Positions 17,351-26,310 of a stretch of DNA of 38,234 nt are shown piece by piece. The notes below the pieces were generated by a model that had not been told where the DNA came from, searched no databases, and was given only the letters and a program-made list of their open reading frames with translations. Each line of letters begins with the position of its first letter. The stretch's first letter is position 1. The position numbers were made by a program, and so were the translations under genes. The stretch spans positions 1-38,234 of the forward strand of contig CAZCSL010000012.1 of NCBI GenBank assembly GCA_964501415.1, written 5' to 3'. This DNA is from B1SED10-225 sp964501415. Its GTDB lineage: Bacteria; Bacillota_I; Bacilli_A; Izemoplasmatales; Izemoplasmataceae.

Positions 17351-17830
17351 TTATTTAAAATGTTTGGGTTCTAAATCGTGTACGACTTTGCGGGCCACTT
17401 TAAGTTTTTCAGCGCGCCAATCTTCTAGGCCTTCTGTAAAGGCCGTGTTCAAAAACTTTTCAGCCATTTCAATCCCTAAGACTGGTCCGATTATCCAACC
17501 GCCCATACAAAGGACGTTGGCATCATTAATGGCACGCGCCTTTTCAGCGGCATAAACCGATTCACAAGCTGCGCCATGAACACCGCGATGTTTATTAGAG
17601 ACGATCGACATACCCATGCCGGTCCCACAAATGAAAATACCGCGTTCGTGATTGCCGTTTTGAATTTCAGCGGACCCATTTTGAGCCGCTTCAAAAAACG
17701 GTTGTGGATTATCTACATCGGTGGTCCCAACGTCATCAATTTGATAGCCTTTTTCGATTAAATGGGCTTTGATTGCTTCTTTTAGTTCAAATCCTGATTT
17801 ATCTGAAGCCATGACAAGTTTCTTTTTCAT
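17351..17830 (-). CDS. sqwI: RpiB-like 4-deoxy-4-sulfoerythrose isomerase
   Basis: This 159-residue RpiB/LacAB-fold isomerase has the catalytic cysteine C68 (GIFICGTGMGMSIVSNK). The histidine that opens the sugar ring in ribose-5-phosphate isomerase B (ARxHND) is I101 here (ARAIND). The phosphate-site residues are also changed: His10 is K11, and the two C-terminal arginines align with W and K. In the sulfo-TK pathway this enzyme converts 4-deoxy-4-sulfoerythrose to the ketose so the transketolase can act again. The substrate cannot form a furanose ring, which fits loss of the histidine. The start overlaps the sqwH stop by one base (TAATG). Confidence 0.85.
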   Translation of the reverse strand: MKKKLVMASDKSGFELKEAIKAHLIEKGYQIDDVGTTDVDNPQPFFEAAQNGSAEIQNGNHERGIFICGTGMGMSIVSNKHRGVHGAACESVYAAEKARAINDANVLCMGGWIIGPVLGIEMAEKFLNTAFTEGLEDWRAEKLKVARKVVHDLEPKHFK

Positions 17831-18780
17831 TAGGATGCATCCTTTCTTTTTAATACGTTTTCTACGGCTTTTACAATATCTTTTGCCTTTAAGTTAAATT
17901 TCTCCATTAAGAAATCTTTTTTTCCGACTTCACCAAAATGATCCTTAACCCCAACACGCTCCATCGGCGTAGGGCAATGTTCGCCTAAAACTTCTGCAAT
18001 AGCGCTGCCTAAACCGTTGATAATGTTGTGGTTTTCAGCGGTCACAACGGCCTTGGTTTGCTTGGCGGCTTTGATGATAGCTTCTTGGTCAATCGGCTTG
18101 GTGGTATGTAAATTGATAACGCCTGCATCAATGCCTTTTTCTGCCAATAAAGCTTGCGCATCCAAGGCTTCTTTAAGCATGATACCGGTGGCAAAAATAG
18201 TAACATCTTTACCTTCTTTGATTGTCTTCGCTTTGCCGATTTCAAAGGTTTCTCCTTCTTTAAAAATCGGATCAAAATCTTGACGTAACAAACGAATGTA
18301 AACGGGACCTTGATGGGCGGCGATTTGAGGTAACAAGCTTGCGAGTTGAACCCCATCAACCGGTTCGACGATGGTCATGGTAGGTAGGTTTCGCATCAAC
18401 CCGACATCCTCAAAAGACATGTGGGTTCCCCCATTTAACTGGGCCATAACACCAGGGTCTGAACCAACCATCTTAACGTTTAGACCCGCATAAGCTACGC
18501 TTAAGGTTACTTGGTCAAAGACGCGGCGGGTCGCAAAAGGGGTGAAGGTATGGGTGAAAGGCAGTTTGCCCATGTTGGCAAGCCCTGCGGCCACCCCTAT
18601 CATGTTTGCCTCTGCCACACCTACGTTAATGGCGCGTTCTGGATGTTTTTCAAAAAACTGGTTATTTTTGATCGCTTTGGTTAAGTCCGCCTCTACAACC
18701 ACCAAATTGGGATTGTTCTTCGCTTCTTCTACCAATAAATCTGCATAAATTTCTCTTAGTTGTCGGTTTTTTAAGTCCAT
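17830..18780 (-). CDS. sqwH: Sulfoglycolytic transketolase, C-terminal subunit
   Basis: This 316-residue protein is the pyrimidine-binding plus C-terminal half of a split transketolase. E57 in NVGVAEANM is the glutamate that activates thiamine diphosphate. The domain continues through FTHTFTPFATRRVFDQV and ends in a transketolase C-terminal domain (~190-310). With SqwG it transfers C2 units from sulfofructose, and then from sulfoerythrulose, to glyceraldehyde-3-phosphate. It starts 1 nt after the sqwG stop and overlaps sqwI by one base. It is a fermentative-type split enzyme; specificity is assigned by context. Confidence 0.87.
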   Translation of the reverse strand: MDLKNRQLREIYADLLVEEAKNNPNLVVVEADLTKAIKNNQFFEKHPERAINVGVAEANMIGVAAGLANMGKLPFTHTFTPFATRRVFDQVTLSVAYAGLNVKMVGSDPGVMAQLNGGTHMSFEDVGLMRNLPTMTIVEPVDGVQLASLLPQIAAHQGPVYIRLLRQDFDPIFKEGETFEIGKAKTIKEGKDVTIFATGIMLKEALDAQALLAEKGIDAGVINLHTTKPIDQEAIIKAAKQTKAVVTAENHNIINGLGSAIAEVLGEHCPTPMERVGVKDHFGEVGKKDFLMEKFNLKAKDIVKAVENVLKRKDAS

Positions 18781-18781
18781 A

Positions 18782-19594
18782 TTATTTCAACCTCTCAATC
18801 GCTTTTTCTGCCATTTCCATCGTCACAGGCATGTTGTGAGAACCTGGGTCGCCTTCACAAAAATAAGCGCCCTTGCCTTTGATGGTATTTAAGATAATCA
18901 TAGATGGTTTGCCTTTAGCTTGTTTGGCCTTTTCAATCGCTTCATCGATCGCTTTTACATCATGACCATCGATGCTTTGTACGTGCCATTTGAAAGAAGC
19001 CCATTTGTCTGCGAGTGGATCGACATCGTTGATATCGATGGTAGGGCCGTCAATTTGAGCTTTGTTATAGTCGGTAAAGGCAATCAAATGATCTAATTTG
19101 CGGTTACCAGCAAACATGGCAGCTTCCCAAATTTGGCCTTCTTGGCTTTCGCCATCGCCAATAATGGCATAAACGCGGTAAGGCGCTTTATCCATTTGAG
19201 CGGCTGTGGCCATGCCTACTGCGGCGCTAAAGCCTTGTCCTAAAGACCCTGTGGTCATATCGACGCCTGGGGTTTTGTTTTTGTCGGTATGACTAGGTAA
19301 GTTGGTATTGGATTGATTAAGCGTTTTAAGCATATCCATTGAGAAATACCCTTTTAAGGCCAGCGTTGAATAGACCGCTGGTCCGCCGTGTCCTTTTGAA
19401 AGCACAAAGCGGTCACGGTCAGGTTTTTTAGGATCTTTTGGGTCTATATTCAACTGGTTATAGTATAAGACCGATAAAACATCGGCGATTGATAAACTAC
19501 CTCCAATATGACCAACGCCTAAATGCCCAATACATCTGAGTGTGTTAATGCGTATTTCTTTGGCTTTTTGTTTAAGTAACGTTTCTTTTTCCAT
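18782..19594 (-). CDS. sqwG: Sulfoglycolytic transketolase, N-terminal subunit
   Basis: This 270-residue protein is the thiamine-diphosphate-binding half of a split transketolase. Visible are GHIGGSLSIADVL (~28-40), SKGHGGPAVY (~66-75) and the metal/TPP motif GDGESQEGQIWEA (146-158) ending at N164. It forms the active site with SqwH. The start has an AGGAGG site with good spacing. It sits 9 nt after sqvD. Ordinary pentose-phosphate transketolase is the alternative, but the position between sqvD and sqwI supports action on sulfo-sugars. Confidence 0.87.
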   Translation of the reverse strand: MEKETLLKQKAKEIRINTLRCIGHLGVGHIGGSLSIADVLSVLYYNQLNIDPKDPKKPDRDRFVLSKGHGGPAVYSTLALKGYFSMDMLKTLNQSNTNLPSHTDKNKTPGVDMTTGSLGQGFSAAVGMATAAQMDKAPYRVYAIIGDGESQEGQIWEAAMFAGNRKLDHLIAFTDYNKAQIDGPTIDINDVDPLADKWASFKWHVQSIDGHDVKAIDEAIEKAKQAKGKPSMIILNTIKGKGAYFCEGDPGSHNMPVTMEMAEKAIERLK

Positions 19595-19603
19595 AATTTC
19601 CTC

Positions 19604-20944
19604 CTAGTATTTTACTACTTCTATATTTAACATTTCCGCTAGTATTTCAAGCGGCTTGATGACATCATCATATAAGACGGCGTAATGGGGCTCCCAACCA
19701 TCTTTAACCAAACGCGTAATCATCGCTTCTACGGGGTTTTCAACTTTAACGACCATCGAGGTGCCTAAAAATTGTTTTGGTTTATCTAATATCTCACCTG
19801 GGGCTAAGAAAAATCTAAAGGTCCCATCGGGTTTACGCCCAATTCTGAAAATTGTGGCCTTGGGATTTGATTTTAAACCAAACTCCATAGTCGGGCCGAT
19901 TTTGCGGTTGGGATGCACCCCGGTTTGAGCGCCTGTATCTTTGCGCGCTAAACCGCAAGCACTCGTACCACAATGCCAAAAGGTGATGGTGTTTTCGGCT
20001 TTATCCATGTAAACTGGATCGCCTAAATAGGTTGGTTCTTCGCTTAATTGTTGGCCAATAAACATACTTAGTGCCCCGTAAGCATCCGCTTCACAAGCCG
20101 CGGCGATATTCAAGTCATTTAGCATGCCTAATACGCCACATACGGGCGTGCCATAATCGTTAAAGAAATCGGGCCAGCACCGCGAGGCAATCGCATCGAT
20201 ATTATTGTTTTCAACATAGTCTTTATACGCTTGAAACAGTTTAATGAAATCTACTTGGTTTTTCTCTTTAGTCTGCTTAAGACCGACCATGCTTTCGTGC
20301 GCTAAGTCAGAAGCCTCTTTTACGTCTTCATTGCTGTAGGATCTAGCTTTATTGGTTAGTTCTCTAGATTCAATTGCTTGTAAATTGACGCCGAATACAT
20401 CGGCCATTTCTAAATCCAAAGCTCTACCAAAGCCAAAGCCTTCAGGCGTATGACCAATCATAGCAAGCTTGGTATGTTTTAATCTATATTTCATGCGAGC
20501 CGCTTTAATGACATTATCTAAGGTTTCATACACCGCTTTTTCTTCTGGTGCCCCATAAATGTATTGTAAATTATCGTTGCGCATTGCCTTGTGGGCGAAA
20601 CCAGCCGAAAAAGCACCGGTTAAAGAATTTAAGCGCAGTCTAGAACCATCAACGACGGGTTCTTTTAAAGTCCACAATAAAATAGGACCTTCTAGGGTTT
20701 TTAAAATTTCTGTCATGTAAGCAGAATGGGCAAACGTGACGTTTTGTACAATGAGTAAGTCTGGCTTTTTATCTGCCATAAAAGCCTGTAAATCATCAAT
20801 AGATAAAAGCATCTGATCGGGGACAATGGCGTTAGGCTCATATTTTTTTATCAAATCTTTGGATGCATCGAACGCTTTTTGTGCCGATTCTAAGTGGAAG
20901 GTTGGTACCCCTATGGGTAGATAAATCACTTCGAATTTCTTCAT
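19604..20944 (-). CDS. sqvD: Sulfoquinovose isomerase (L-fucose isomerase-like)
   Basis: This 446-residue protein is of the L-fucose/L-arabinose isomerase superfamily. The N-terminal half has an LIVQNVTFA segment near 65-75. The C-terminal half carries the conserved core AAACEADAYGALSMF near 283-297, then FWHCGTSACGLARK near 325. These are metal-dependent aldose-ketose isomerases. In SQ operons SqvD converts sulfoquinovose to sulfofructose. The start has GAGGAG upstream. It is separated from the binding-protein gene by 124 nt that contain a stable hairpin. Sequence length is shorter than FucI (~590), as for the SqvD group. Confidence 0.83.
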   Translation of the reverse strand: MKKFEVIYLPIGVPTFHLESAQKAFDASKDLIKKYEPNAIVPDQMLLSIDDLQAFMADKKPDLLIVQNVTFAHSAYMTEILKTLEGPILLWTLKEPVVDGSRLRLNSLTGAFSAGFAHKAMRNDNLQYIYGAPEEKAVYETLDNVIKAARMKYRLKHTKLAMIGHTPEGFGFGRALDLEMADVFGVNLQAIESRELTNKARSYSNEDVKEASDLAHESMVGLKQTKEKNQVDFIKLFQAYKDYVENNNIDAIASRCWPDFFNDYGTPVCGVLGMLNDLNIAAACEADAYGALSMFIGQQLSEEPTYLGDPVYMDKAENTITFWHCGTSACGLARKDTGAQTGVHPNRKIGPTMEFGLKSNPKATIFRIGRKPDGTFRFFLAPGEILDKPKQFLGTSMVVKVENPVEAMITRLVKDGWEPHYAVLYDDVIKPLEILAEMLNIEVVKY

Positions 20945-21003
20945 TTTTGACTCCTCTTAAGACATTTTTTCAAAAAAAATAACATAATGCTAAATTTGAG
21001 TAA

Positions 21004-21029
21004 TCGGGTGCCTTGTTCATGGCACCCGA
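21004..21029 (-). promoter_or_regulatory. Stem-loop between binding-protein gene and sqvD
   Basis: A perfect 9-bp GC-rich stem (21004-21012 with 21021-21029, 8-nt loop) lies about 40 nt after the binding-protein stop. No T tract follows on the minus strand, so it is not a standard terminator. Such hairpins often protect the 3' end of a binding-protein mRNA after processing. Confidence 0.55.
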
Positions 21030-21068
21030 CCACCTCAAACGTTTTTAAAGCTTTAACTGCTAAATAGG

Positions 21069-22304
21069 TTACTCTAAAGCGTCTAAAATAGCTTGTTCAG
21101 CTTTTTCTAAAGCTTCAACGGGATCCATACCACCAGCAACATCTTGAACCATGTCATTGATAATCGGATAAATACCTACAACTTGAGTCATTTGTAGCCA
21201 ATCGGTAACGTAATCTGCAGGGGTTGCATTGATTTCATCTTGGAATACGGTGTAAGCTTCTGTTAAGTCACCAAAATCAATGTCTGCACCGACGCGTGCG
21301 CTTAGGAATGGCACGCCATTATTAAACTCATCATGGTTTTCAGCTTCTGCAAGCCAATCGATGAAATCAAGTGCTTCATCGACGTTACCATTATCCATAA
21401 CGCTCATAGATTTACCACCTAATAAGGTAGCACGTTGACCATTTTCACCAATAGGCATTGGGACTACGGTCCAATCAAAATCAAGGTCATTGTAATCACT
21501 AGCAAACCAGTTTCCTGACATATGGAATCCATAGTTTCCAGTTTCAAAGTTTTCTGGTGCATCACCAGGAGACCAAGAAACGATTGGATTCGCATCAACT
21601 AATGGACCATCATAGAAATCTTTTAAGAGCGTAACTGCGGCAATCGCTTCATCTGAAGTTAAGTTGGTTGAGACAAACGGCTCATCCCAAATCTTAATGC
21701 CTTGTTGATAAATAAGTGGCATAAAGCGGTGACCTTGTGGGTCAAACGTACCTGGGAAGGTTACGTCATCTTGGCCTTCAAGTTTTTCCATTTCAGTTAC
21801 GAACTCATCCCAAGTCCAAACGCGATTTTCACCGTTAAATTCCCAATCAGAGCCATCATGGACAGGATAATTTACGTCATATTGATTTAATAAATCAAGG
21901 TTGACATAAAGACCATTCGCGGTAACGTCCATAGGCAAACCAATTGGTTCATCATCATCGTTATAGAAGATGTTGGTAAAATCGCCTTGGGCATACGCAC
22001 CTTCTAAACTGACAAAGTGTTCTTTGAAGTTGTTCATGACGCCTTCTGTAGTACGGATTAAATCAGGTACGTCATCGGCATCTACCATCGTACCGAGTCG
22101 GGTTTCATAATCATCCCAACCTACTTCGAATAACTCAATCCAAACGCCTGTTTCTTCACGGTAACGCTCAAGCATTTCTTCCATAACTTCGCCTTCGATA
22201 CCGTCACTAAACCACATCATCTCTAGATCTGGTTCCTCGCCGCCACACGCTGTAACCATTGTGGCAAGCATGATGATACTAACTAATGCTAAAAACTTTT
22301 TCAT
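21069..22304 (-). CDS. ABC importer sugar-binding lipoprotein
   Basis: This 411-residue family-1 solute-binding protein has a lipoprotein signal (MKKFLALVSI... VTAC, with C20 as the lipidated residue) and a two-lobed body rich in acidic and aromatic residues. It would be tethered outside the membrane and deliver a sugar, probably SQ or sulfoquinovosyl glycerol, to the two permeases encoded just upstream. The start has AGGAGG at good spacing. Its gene follows the permeases and precedes a stable hairpin, an arrangement that often gives excess binding protein. The ligand is inferred from the operon. Confidence 0.87.
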   Translation of the reverse strand: MKKFLALVSIIMLATMVTACGGEEPDLEMMWFSDGIEGEVMEEMLERYREETGVWIELFEVGWDDYETRLGTMVDADDVPDLIRTTEGVMNNFKEHFVSLEGAYAQGDFTNIFYNDDDEPIGLPMDVTANGLYVNLDLLNQYDVNYPVHDGSDWEFNGENRVWTWDEFVTEMEKLEGQDDVTFPGTFDPQGHRFMPLIYQQGIKIWDEPFVSTNLTSDEAIAAVTLLKDFYDGPLVDANPIVSWSPGDAPENFETGNYGFHMSGNWFASDYNDLDFDWTVVPMPIGENGQRATLLGGKSMSVMDNGNVDEALDFIDWLAEAENHDEFNNGVPFLSARVGADIDFGDLTEAYTVFQDEINATPADYVTDWLQMTQVVGIYPIINDMVQDVAGGMDPVEALEKAEQAILDALE

Positions 22305-22366
22305 ACAAATCCTCCTATTTTTTTTAATCCTCTTCTAGTTTTTATTTGAAGAGCGATAGTGTTTCC

Positions 22367-23200
22367 TTAACCTTTGAGTCCAGATTCCACTGAGCCTTGT
22401 ACAAACTGTCTTTGGAATATCAAGAATACAATCAGCATCGGAATCATGGATATGGCACTGGTAGCCAACATATTGGCCCAATCGGTTCTATACTCCCCAC
22501 TTAGGGTAGCAATATATAATTGTACGGTATACAAGTTCCGATCACTAATGGCTATCAGGGGCCAAATATAATCATTCCAACGCCACATGAATGAGAAGAT
22601 AGCGATGGTGGCAATAGCGGGTTTTGCATTAGGTACAATAATTTTTAAGAATATGCCCCATTCTGAAGCCCCATCAATGCGGGCCGATTCAATCAAATCA
22701 TCTGGCACTTTAAGTAAGAATTGTCGCATCAAGAAGATGCCCGCTGGGGTGGCGGCAGGTGGAATAATCAAGGCCCAATGGGTGTTATACATACCGAAGA
22801 AACGAATAACACGAGAGATTGGTACCATGATAACCTCAAGGGGTAACATGATCGTAGCCAAGATCAACAGCAATATAATCGTGTCGCCTTTAAATCTAAA
22901 TTTTGCTAAGGCATAACCTGACATCGTATTGATGATCACAGCTAAGATGGTACTTAAAATCGCAACATAAAAGCTGTTAAAGATAAACCTTGTCATGTTG
23001 CCTCGGCGCCAATTACCTCGACTCCAAATATCTCTAAAGTGTTCTAATGTCCACTCAGATGGTAAGAAATTCGGTATGGCCTGACGTAAATCTGCGGCCG
23101 ATTTAAACGCGGAGAAGACCGTATAAAGCACGGGCCATAAGAAGATAAGGGCTATGATAGTAGCTAAAACATACGTCCAAAATTTAGGTTTATCGCTCAT
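22367..23200 (-). CDS. ABC sugar importer permease (MalG type)
   Basis: This 277-residue membrane protein has six spans and the EAA loop that docks the ATPase (ESARIDGASEWGIFLKIIVP near 190-209). It ends with the SGLKG tail common to MalG-type permeases. It overlaps the first permease gene by 4 nt (ATGA), so the pair is co-translated. It would form the channel for the binding lipoprotein. No ATP-binding subunit is encoded in the operon; a shared MsmK-like ATPase elsewhere is expected. Confidence 0.88.
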   Translation of the reverse strand: MSDKPKFWTYVLATIIALIFLWPVLYTVFSAFKSAADLRQAIPNFLPSEWTLEHFRDIWSRGNWRRGNMTRFIFNSFYVAILSTILAVIINTMSGYALAKFRFKGDTIILLLILATIMLPLEVIMVPISRVIRFFGMYNTHWALIIPPAATPAGIFLMRQFLLKVPDDLIESARIDGASEWGIFLKIIVPNAKPAIATIAIFSFMWRWNDYIWPLIAISDRNLYTVQLYIATLSGEYRTDWANMLATSAISMIPMLIVFLIFQRQFVQGSVESGLKG

Positions 23201-24171
23201 GCTTCTCCCCCCCTTCTAGACATCAACAGAACTGCGCCTGTAAAGGTCATGACCATGAGGATCATAACCATGCTCATCGCACTGGCGCCTCCAAGATTCC
23301 TATAGGTGAAAGCTTCTTCATATATATATTGAACTTGGAAAAGCGTCGCACCGGTACGTGACCCTGTCAAGATAGGCCCACCTCCGGTAAAAGCAACAAT
23401 GTGCGGGAATATTTTGAAGATCTCCATCGCCGCTAAAATCATTACCATGGTTCGAGCGGGCTTAATCGATGGATAGGTGATAAAGAAGAAGCGTTGAACG
23501 CGGTTGGCTCCATCTAGTTTGCCTGCTTCATATAAAGCGGGAGGGACACTGAGCAAAGCCGCGACAAACAAAATCATATAATAGCCTGCTCTACTCCAAA
23601 CAAACAATAAGACCACGCCCCACCACGCTAAGGTAGGATCAGATAAGATGGCAATGGGACCAGGATTAATTCGGTTGAGCAACGGTAGCTCAAATAAAGC
23701 CATGTCCCATAGGCCCCAATCACCAATTCTAGTTAACAGACCATTTACATACCCTCTGGTATCATGAAAAATCCAACGCCCAATCAAACCCGCAACGATA
23801 AAGGAAATCATGACGGGCCAATAATAAACCGCTCGATATAATCCGCGGGCCCTTAAAGGCTTAGATATGATAACCGCAAGGCCTAATGATATGATAAATA
23901 CAACTGGCAATGTGACTAGGACCAAACGTATCGTGTTCCACATGGCGGCTAAAAAGTGTTCATCACTGACCAAAGCTCGGTAGTTGGCAAGACCAATGAA
24001 TTCTGGTGAATCCCCAAGCCCTCTAAACGAAGTCATTGAAAAGTAAATACCCATGATGGCTGGGGTGATGATGAAAAGCCCAAAAATAATCAGATTCGGC
24101 AACATAAACAAATACGGTACCAGTTTTTGTTTCAGCAAATAGACTTGATAGGATTGTTCTTTCTTTGCCAT
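23197..24171 (-). CDS. ABC sugar importer permease (MalF/UgpA type)
   Basis: This 324-residue membrane protein has six spans, an N-terminal cytoplasmic stretch and the EAA loop (LYEAGKLDGANRVQRFFFIT near 215-234). It is the partner of the MalG-type permease, whose gene overlaps its end by 4 nt. It starts 11 nt after the sulfoquinovosidase stop, with an AAGGGG site. Uptake of SQ or SQ glycosides is inferred from the neighbours. Confidence 0.88.
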   Translation of the reverse strand: MAKKEQSYQVYLLKQKLVPYLFMLPNLIIFGLFIITPAIMGIYFSMTSFRGLGDSPEFIGLANYRALVSDEHFLAAMWNTIRLVLVTLPVVFIISLGLAVIISKPLRARGLYRAVYYWPVMISFIVAGLIGRWIFHDTRGYVNGLLTRIGDWGLWDMALFELPLLNRINPGPIAILSDPTLAWWGVVLLFVWSRAGYYMILFVAALLSVPPALYEAGKLDGANRVQRFFFITYPSIKPARTMVMILAAMEIFKIFPHIVAFTGGGPILTGSRTGATLFQVQYIYEEAFTYRNLGGASAMSMVMILMVMTFTGAVLLMSRRGGEA

Positions 24172-24182
24172 AATATGACCCC

Positions 24183-26186
24183 TTAAGTAAGTGCAAATTT
24201 TGAAGCTATGTTATCAAACAACTCAGCAAATTTTGAATGCTTCTTGTAAAAGACCGGTGGATAACCAATCGGTGCTGGGATGGTGATGGTGCCACCAGTG
24301 TAGGTTTTTCCAGTAAATAGATGCACCCATTGATCCTTAGGCAAGTATATTTCTTGTGCATCAACATCTTCTTTAATAACGGGCTTTACGTATAAATCAG
24401 ATCCAAACATAAACTCATACTGCTTATCATAGACGTTTTCATCTTCAGGATAATGGAAAAACAGTGGTCTTTGCAGGGGATAGCCTTTCTCGCTTGCTTC
24501 TTTGACCATCGCTTTAATATAAGGTTTTAGATGAACACGCAATTCAGACATCCGTTTCATTAACTTAAGCGTTTCATTAGATTGATAATATTGGAAATTT
24601 TCATTGGGACGATTTCCTTCATGGGTTCTCATAAAAGCAGAGAAGACTCCCATCTCAAGCCATCTTTCGAACAACTCTTGAGAACGTATATTACCATGAA
24701 GACTCGTATACCCACCAATATCACTATGGATGAACGGATTACCGATGATACCGGCTGAAAGACTGGCGGGAATCACCGATGGAATACCATCGTGTATCTC
24801 CCAATTAACGCTTTGATCGCCAGCCCAAAGCGAGGTTGCATAGCGCTGTGAACCGTGTCCGCCAGCACGCATGAAGTAGACGACTTCATTGAATTTGCCA
24901 CTTTCTTTGACGGCTTCATAATTACATTTAGCCCATAAAACTGGCCAACGGTTATGCATCAGTTTCGCATCAACCCCATTATGTAAAACCGCATCCACCG
25001 GCAAGTATTCACCAAAATCGGCCATCCAGCCGCTAACGCCTAGATCAATGAGATTTTTCTTAATGATGCCTTTATACCAATTAAACGCTTTAGGGTTGGT
25101 CAAATCGACCAAGCCGCTATAAAACTCTCCAAAATCAACGGTATAAGGGTTTCCTTCTTGGTTCAAAACCAAGTATTGTGAAGCTTTTGCTTCATTATAT
25201 AAGGATTTTCCCTGCAACAAAAACGGACAGATATAGGTTAGAAATTGAACGCCACGGGCTTTAATATCTTTAATGGTTTGTTTTAAATTGGGATAAATTT
25301 CATCATTGCAAACCCAATTCCAATATAACCGTTTACCAAAAGTAGTATAACGATATCCAGCCCAGTCTTGTACCCAAAGCCCACTGACTTTAATATCGGC
25401 TTCTTTGGCTTGGTCTAAATAATCCAAAACTTGTTTCGTACCACCTTGAACTCCAAGGATGACACCATCATGTACAAAATCAGGCAGTTCTGGTGGTCGC
25501 CCGGTATAATCGGTTAAGCGGTTGATTAACTTTAGATAATCTTCTTCAAACTCTAATACCATTTTGTTGGGGGTCTGCCAAAAATGTAGTTCATGGAAAT
25601 CGAGGTGTTTAAAATTGAAATCTGCGTAGGCGTGTGAATCTACGTGCAGCCAATACTTTCTCGTAGAAATAAATGTAGGTTCAGGATAATAGGTATTATA
25701 ATAGTCGCCACCCGCTTTGTCGTATAGGTCGGCATAAAACTTAGTTAAACTGTTTTTATCACGACCCACACCAGGTTCTGAGGTCCAAAGCGGAAAATTT
25801 CTACCCCGTAAATTGAAGTATGAAGCTTGAATACCACATCCATAAACCTTTTCTTCTTCTAAAGCATAAAGGCGCATCCAAAAGCGATTATTGGCTTGAT
25901 GGGTTTTAAAATGAACGACCAATCTTTCTGCTTCTATACTAAAACAAGTGGTTAATTGATAATCACCCTGTTTAAATAAAACGGTATTTTGATTTACAAT
26001 TTCGTAGTCTTTTAAAGGCATTCTGACATCGACATAATCATCAATAGTATAATTCCCACGATAGGCTGAAATACTTTCTTTGCCTTGACCAAGATAAAAA
26101 CAAGGGTTGTTAAAGCGGTGTTTAAAAATTAATCGGTTGTCATAAAACACATCGAGTCCATCTTTTAGTTCTTTAAATTGAAACAT
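24183..26186 (-). CDS. yihQ: Sulfoquinovosidase (GH31, YihQ family)
   Basis: This 667-residue GH31 retaining alpha-glycosidase cleaves SQ from its glycerol or diacylglycerol glycosides. All five SQ-recognition residues of the E. coli enzyme (QQRWY motif) are present: Q247 (GVQGG), Q273 (WVQDW), R286 and W289 (FGKRLYWNW) and Y493 (GGYTS). The nucleophile is D390 (WMADFGEYLP) and the acid/base D457 (WAGDQ). No signal peptide is seen, so it acts in the cytoplasm after uptake. It is the first gene of the 15-gene operon; the start has GAGGTG upstream. This is the clearest single marker that the operon is for SQ. Confidence 0.93.
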   Translation of the reverse strand: MFQFKELKDGLDVFYDNRLIFKHRFNNPCFYLGQGKESISAYRGNYTIDDYVDVRMPLKDYEIVNQNTVLFKQGDYQLTTCFSIEAERLVVHFKTHQANNRFWMRLYALEEEKVYGCGIQASYFNLRGRNFPLWTSEPGVGRDKNSLTKFYADLYDKAGGDYYNTYYPEPTFISTRKYWLHVDSHAYADFNFKHLDFHELHFWQTPNKMVLEFEEDYLKLINRLTDYTGRPPELPDFVHDGVILGVQGGTKQVLDYLDQAKEADIKVSGLWVQDWAGYRYTTFGKRLYWNWVCNDEIYPNLKQTIKDIKARGVQFLTYICPFLLQGKSLYNEAKASQYLVLNQEGNPYTVDFGEFYSGLVDLTNPKAFNWYKGIIKKNLIDLGVSGWMADFGEYLPVDAVLHNGVDAKLMHNRWPVLWAKCNYEAVKESGKFNEVVYFMRAGGHGSQRYATSLWAGDQSVNWEIHDGIPSVIPASLSAGIIGNPFIHSDIGGYTSLHGNIRSQELFERWLEMGVFSAFMRTHEGNRPNENFQYYQSNETLKLMKRMSELRVHLKPYIKAMVKEASEKGYPLQRPLFFHYPEDENVYDKQYEFMFGSDLYVKPVIKEDVDAQEIYLPKDQWVHLFTGKTYTGGTITIPAPIGYPPVFYKKHSKFAELFDNIASKFALT

Positions 26187-26310
26187 TTTTGCACCTCAAT
26201 CATTTAGTAAATATTATATTGTAATTTTTAACAACCTTGATAAACCGCTATTTAAAGACCTTATAAGGGCTTTCATGCTGATCGTGTTAATTTTATTTTG
26301 GCTAAAAGAA

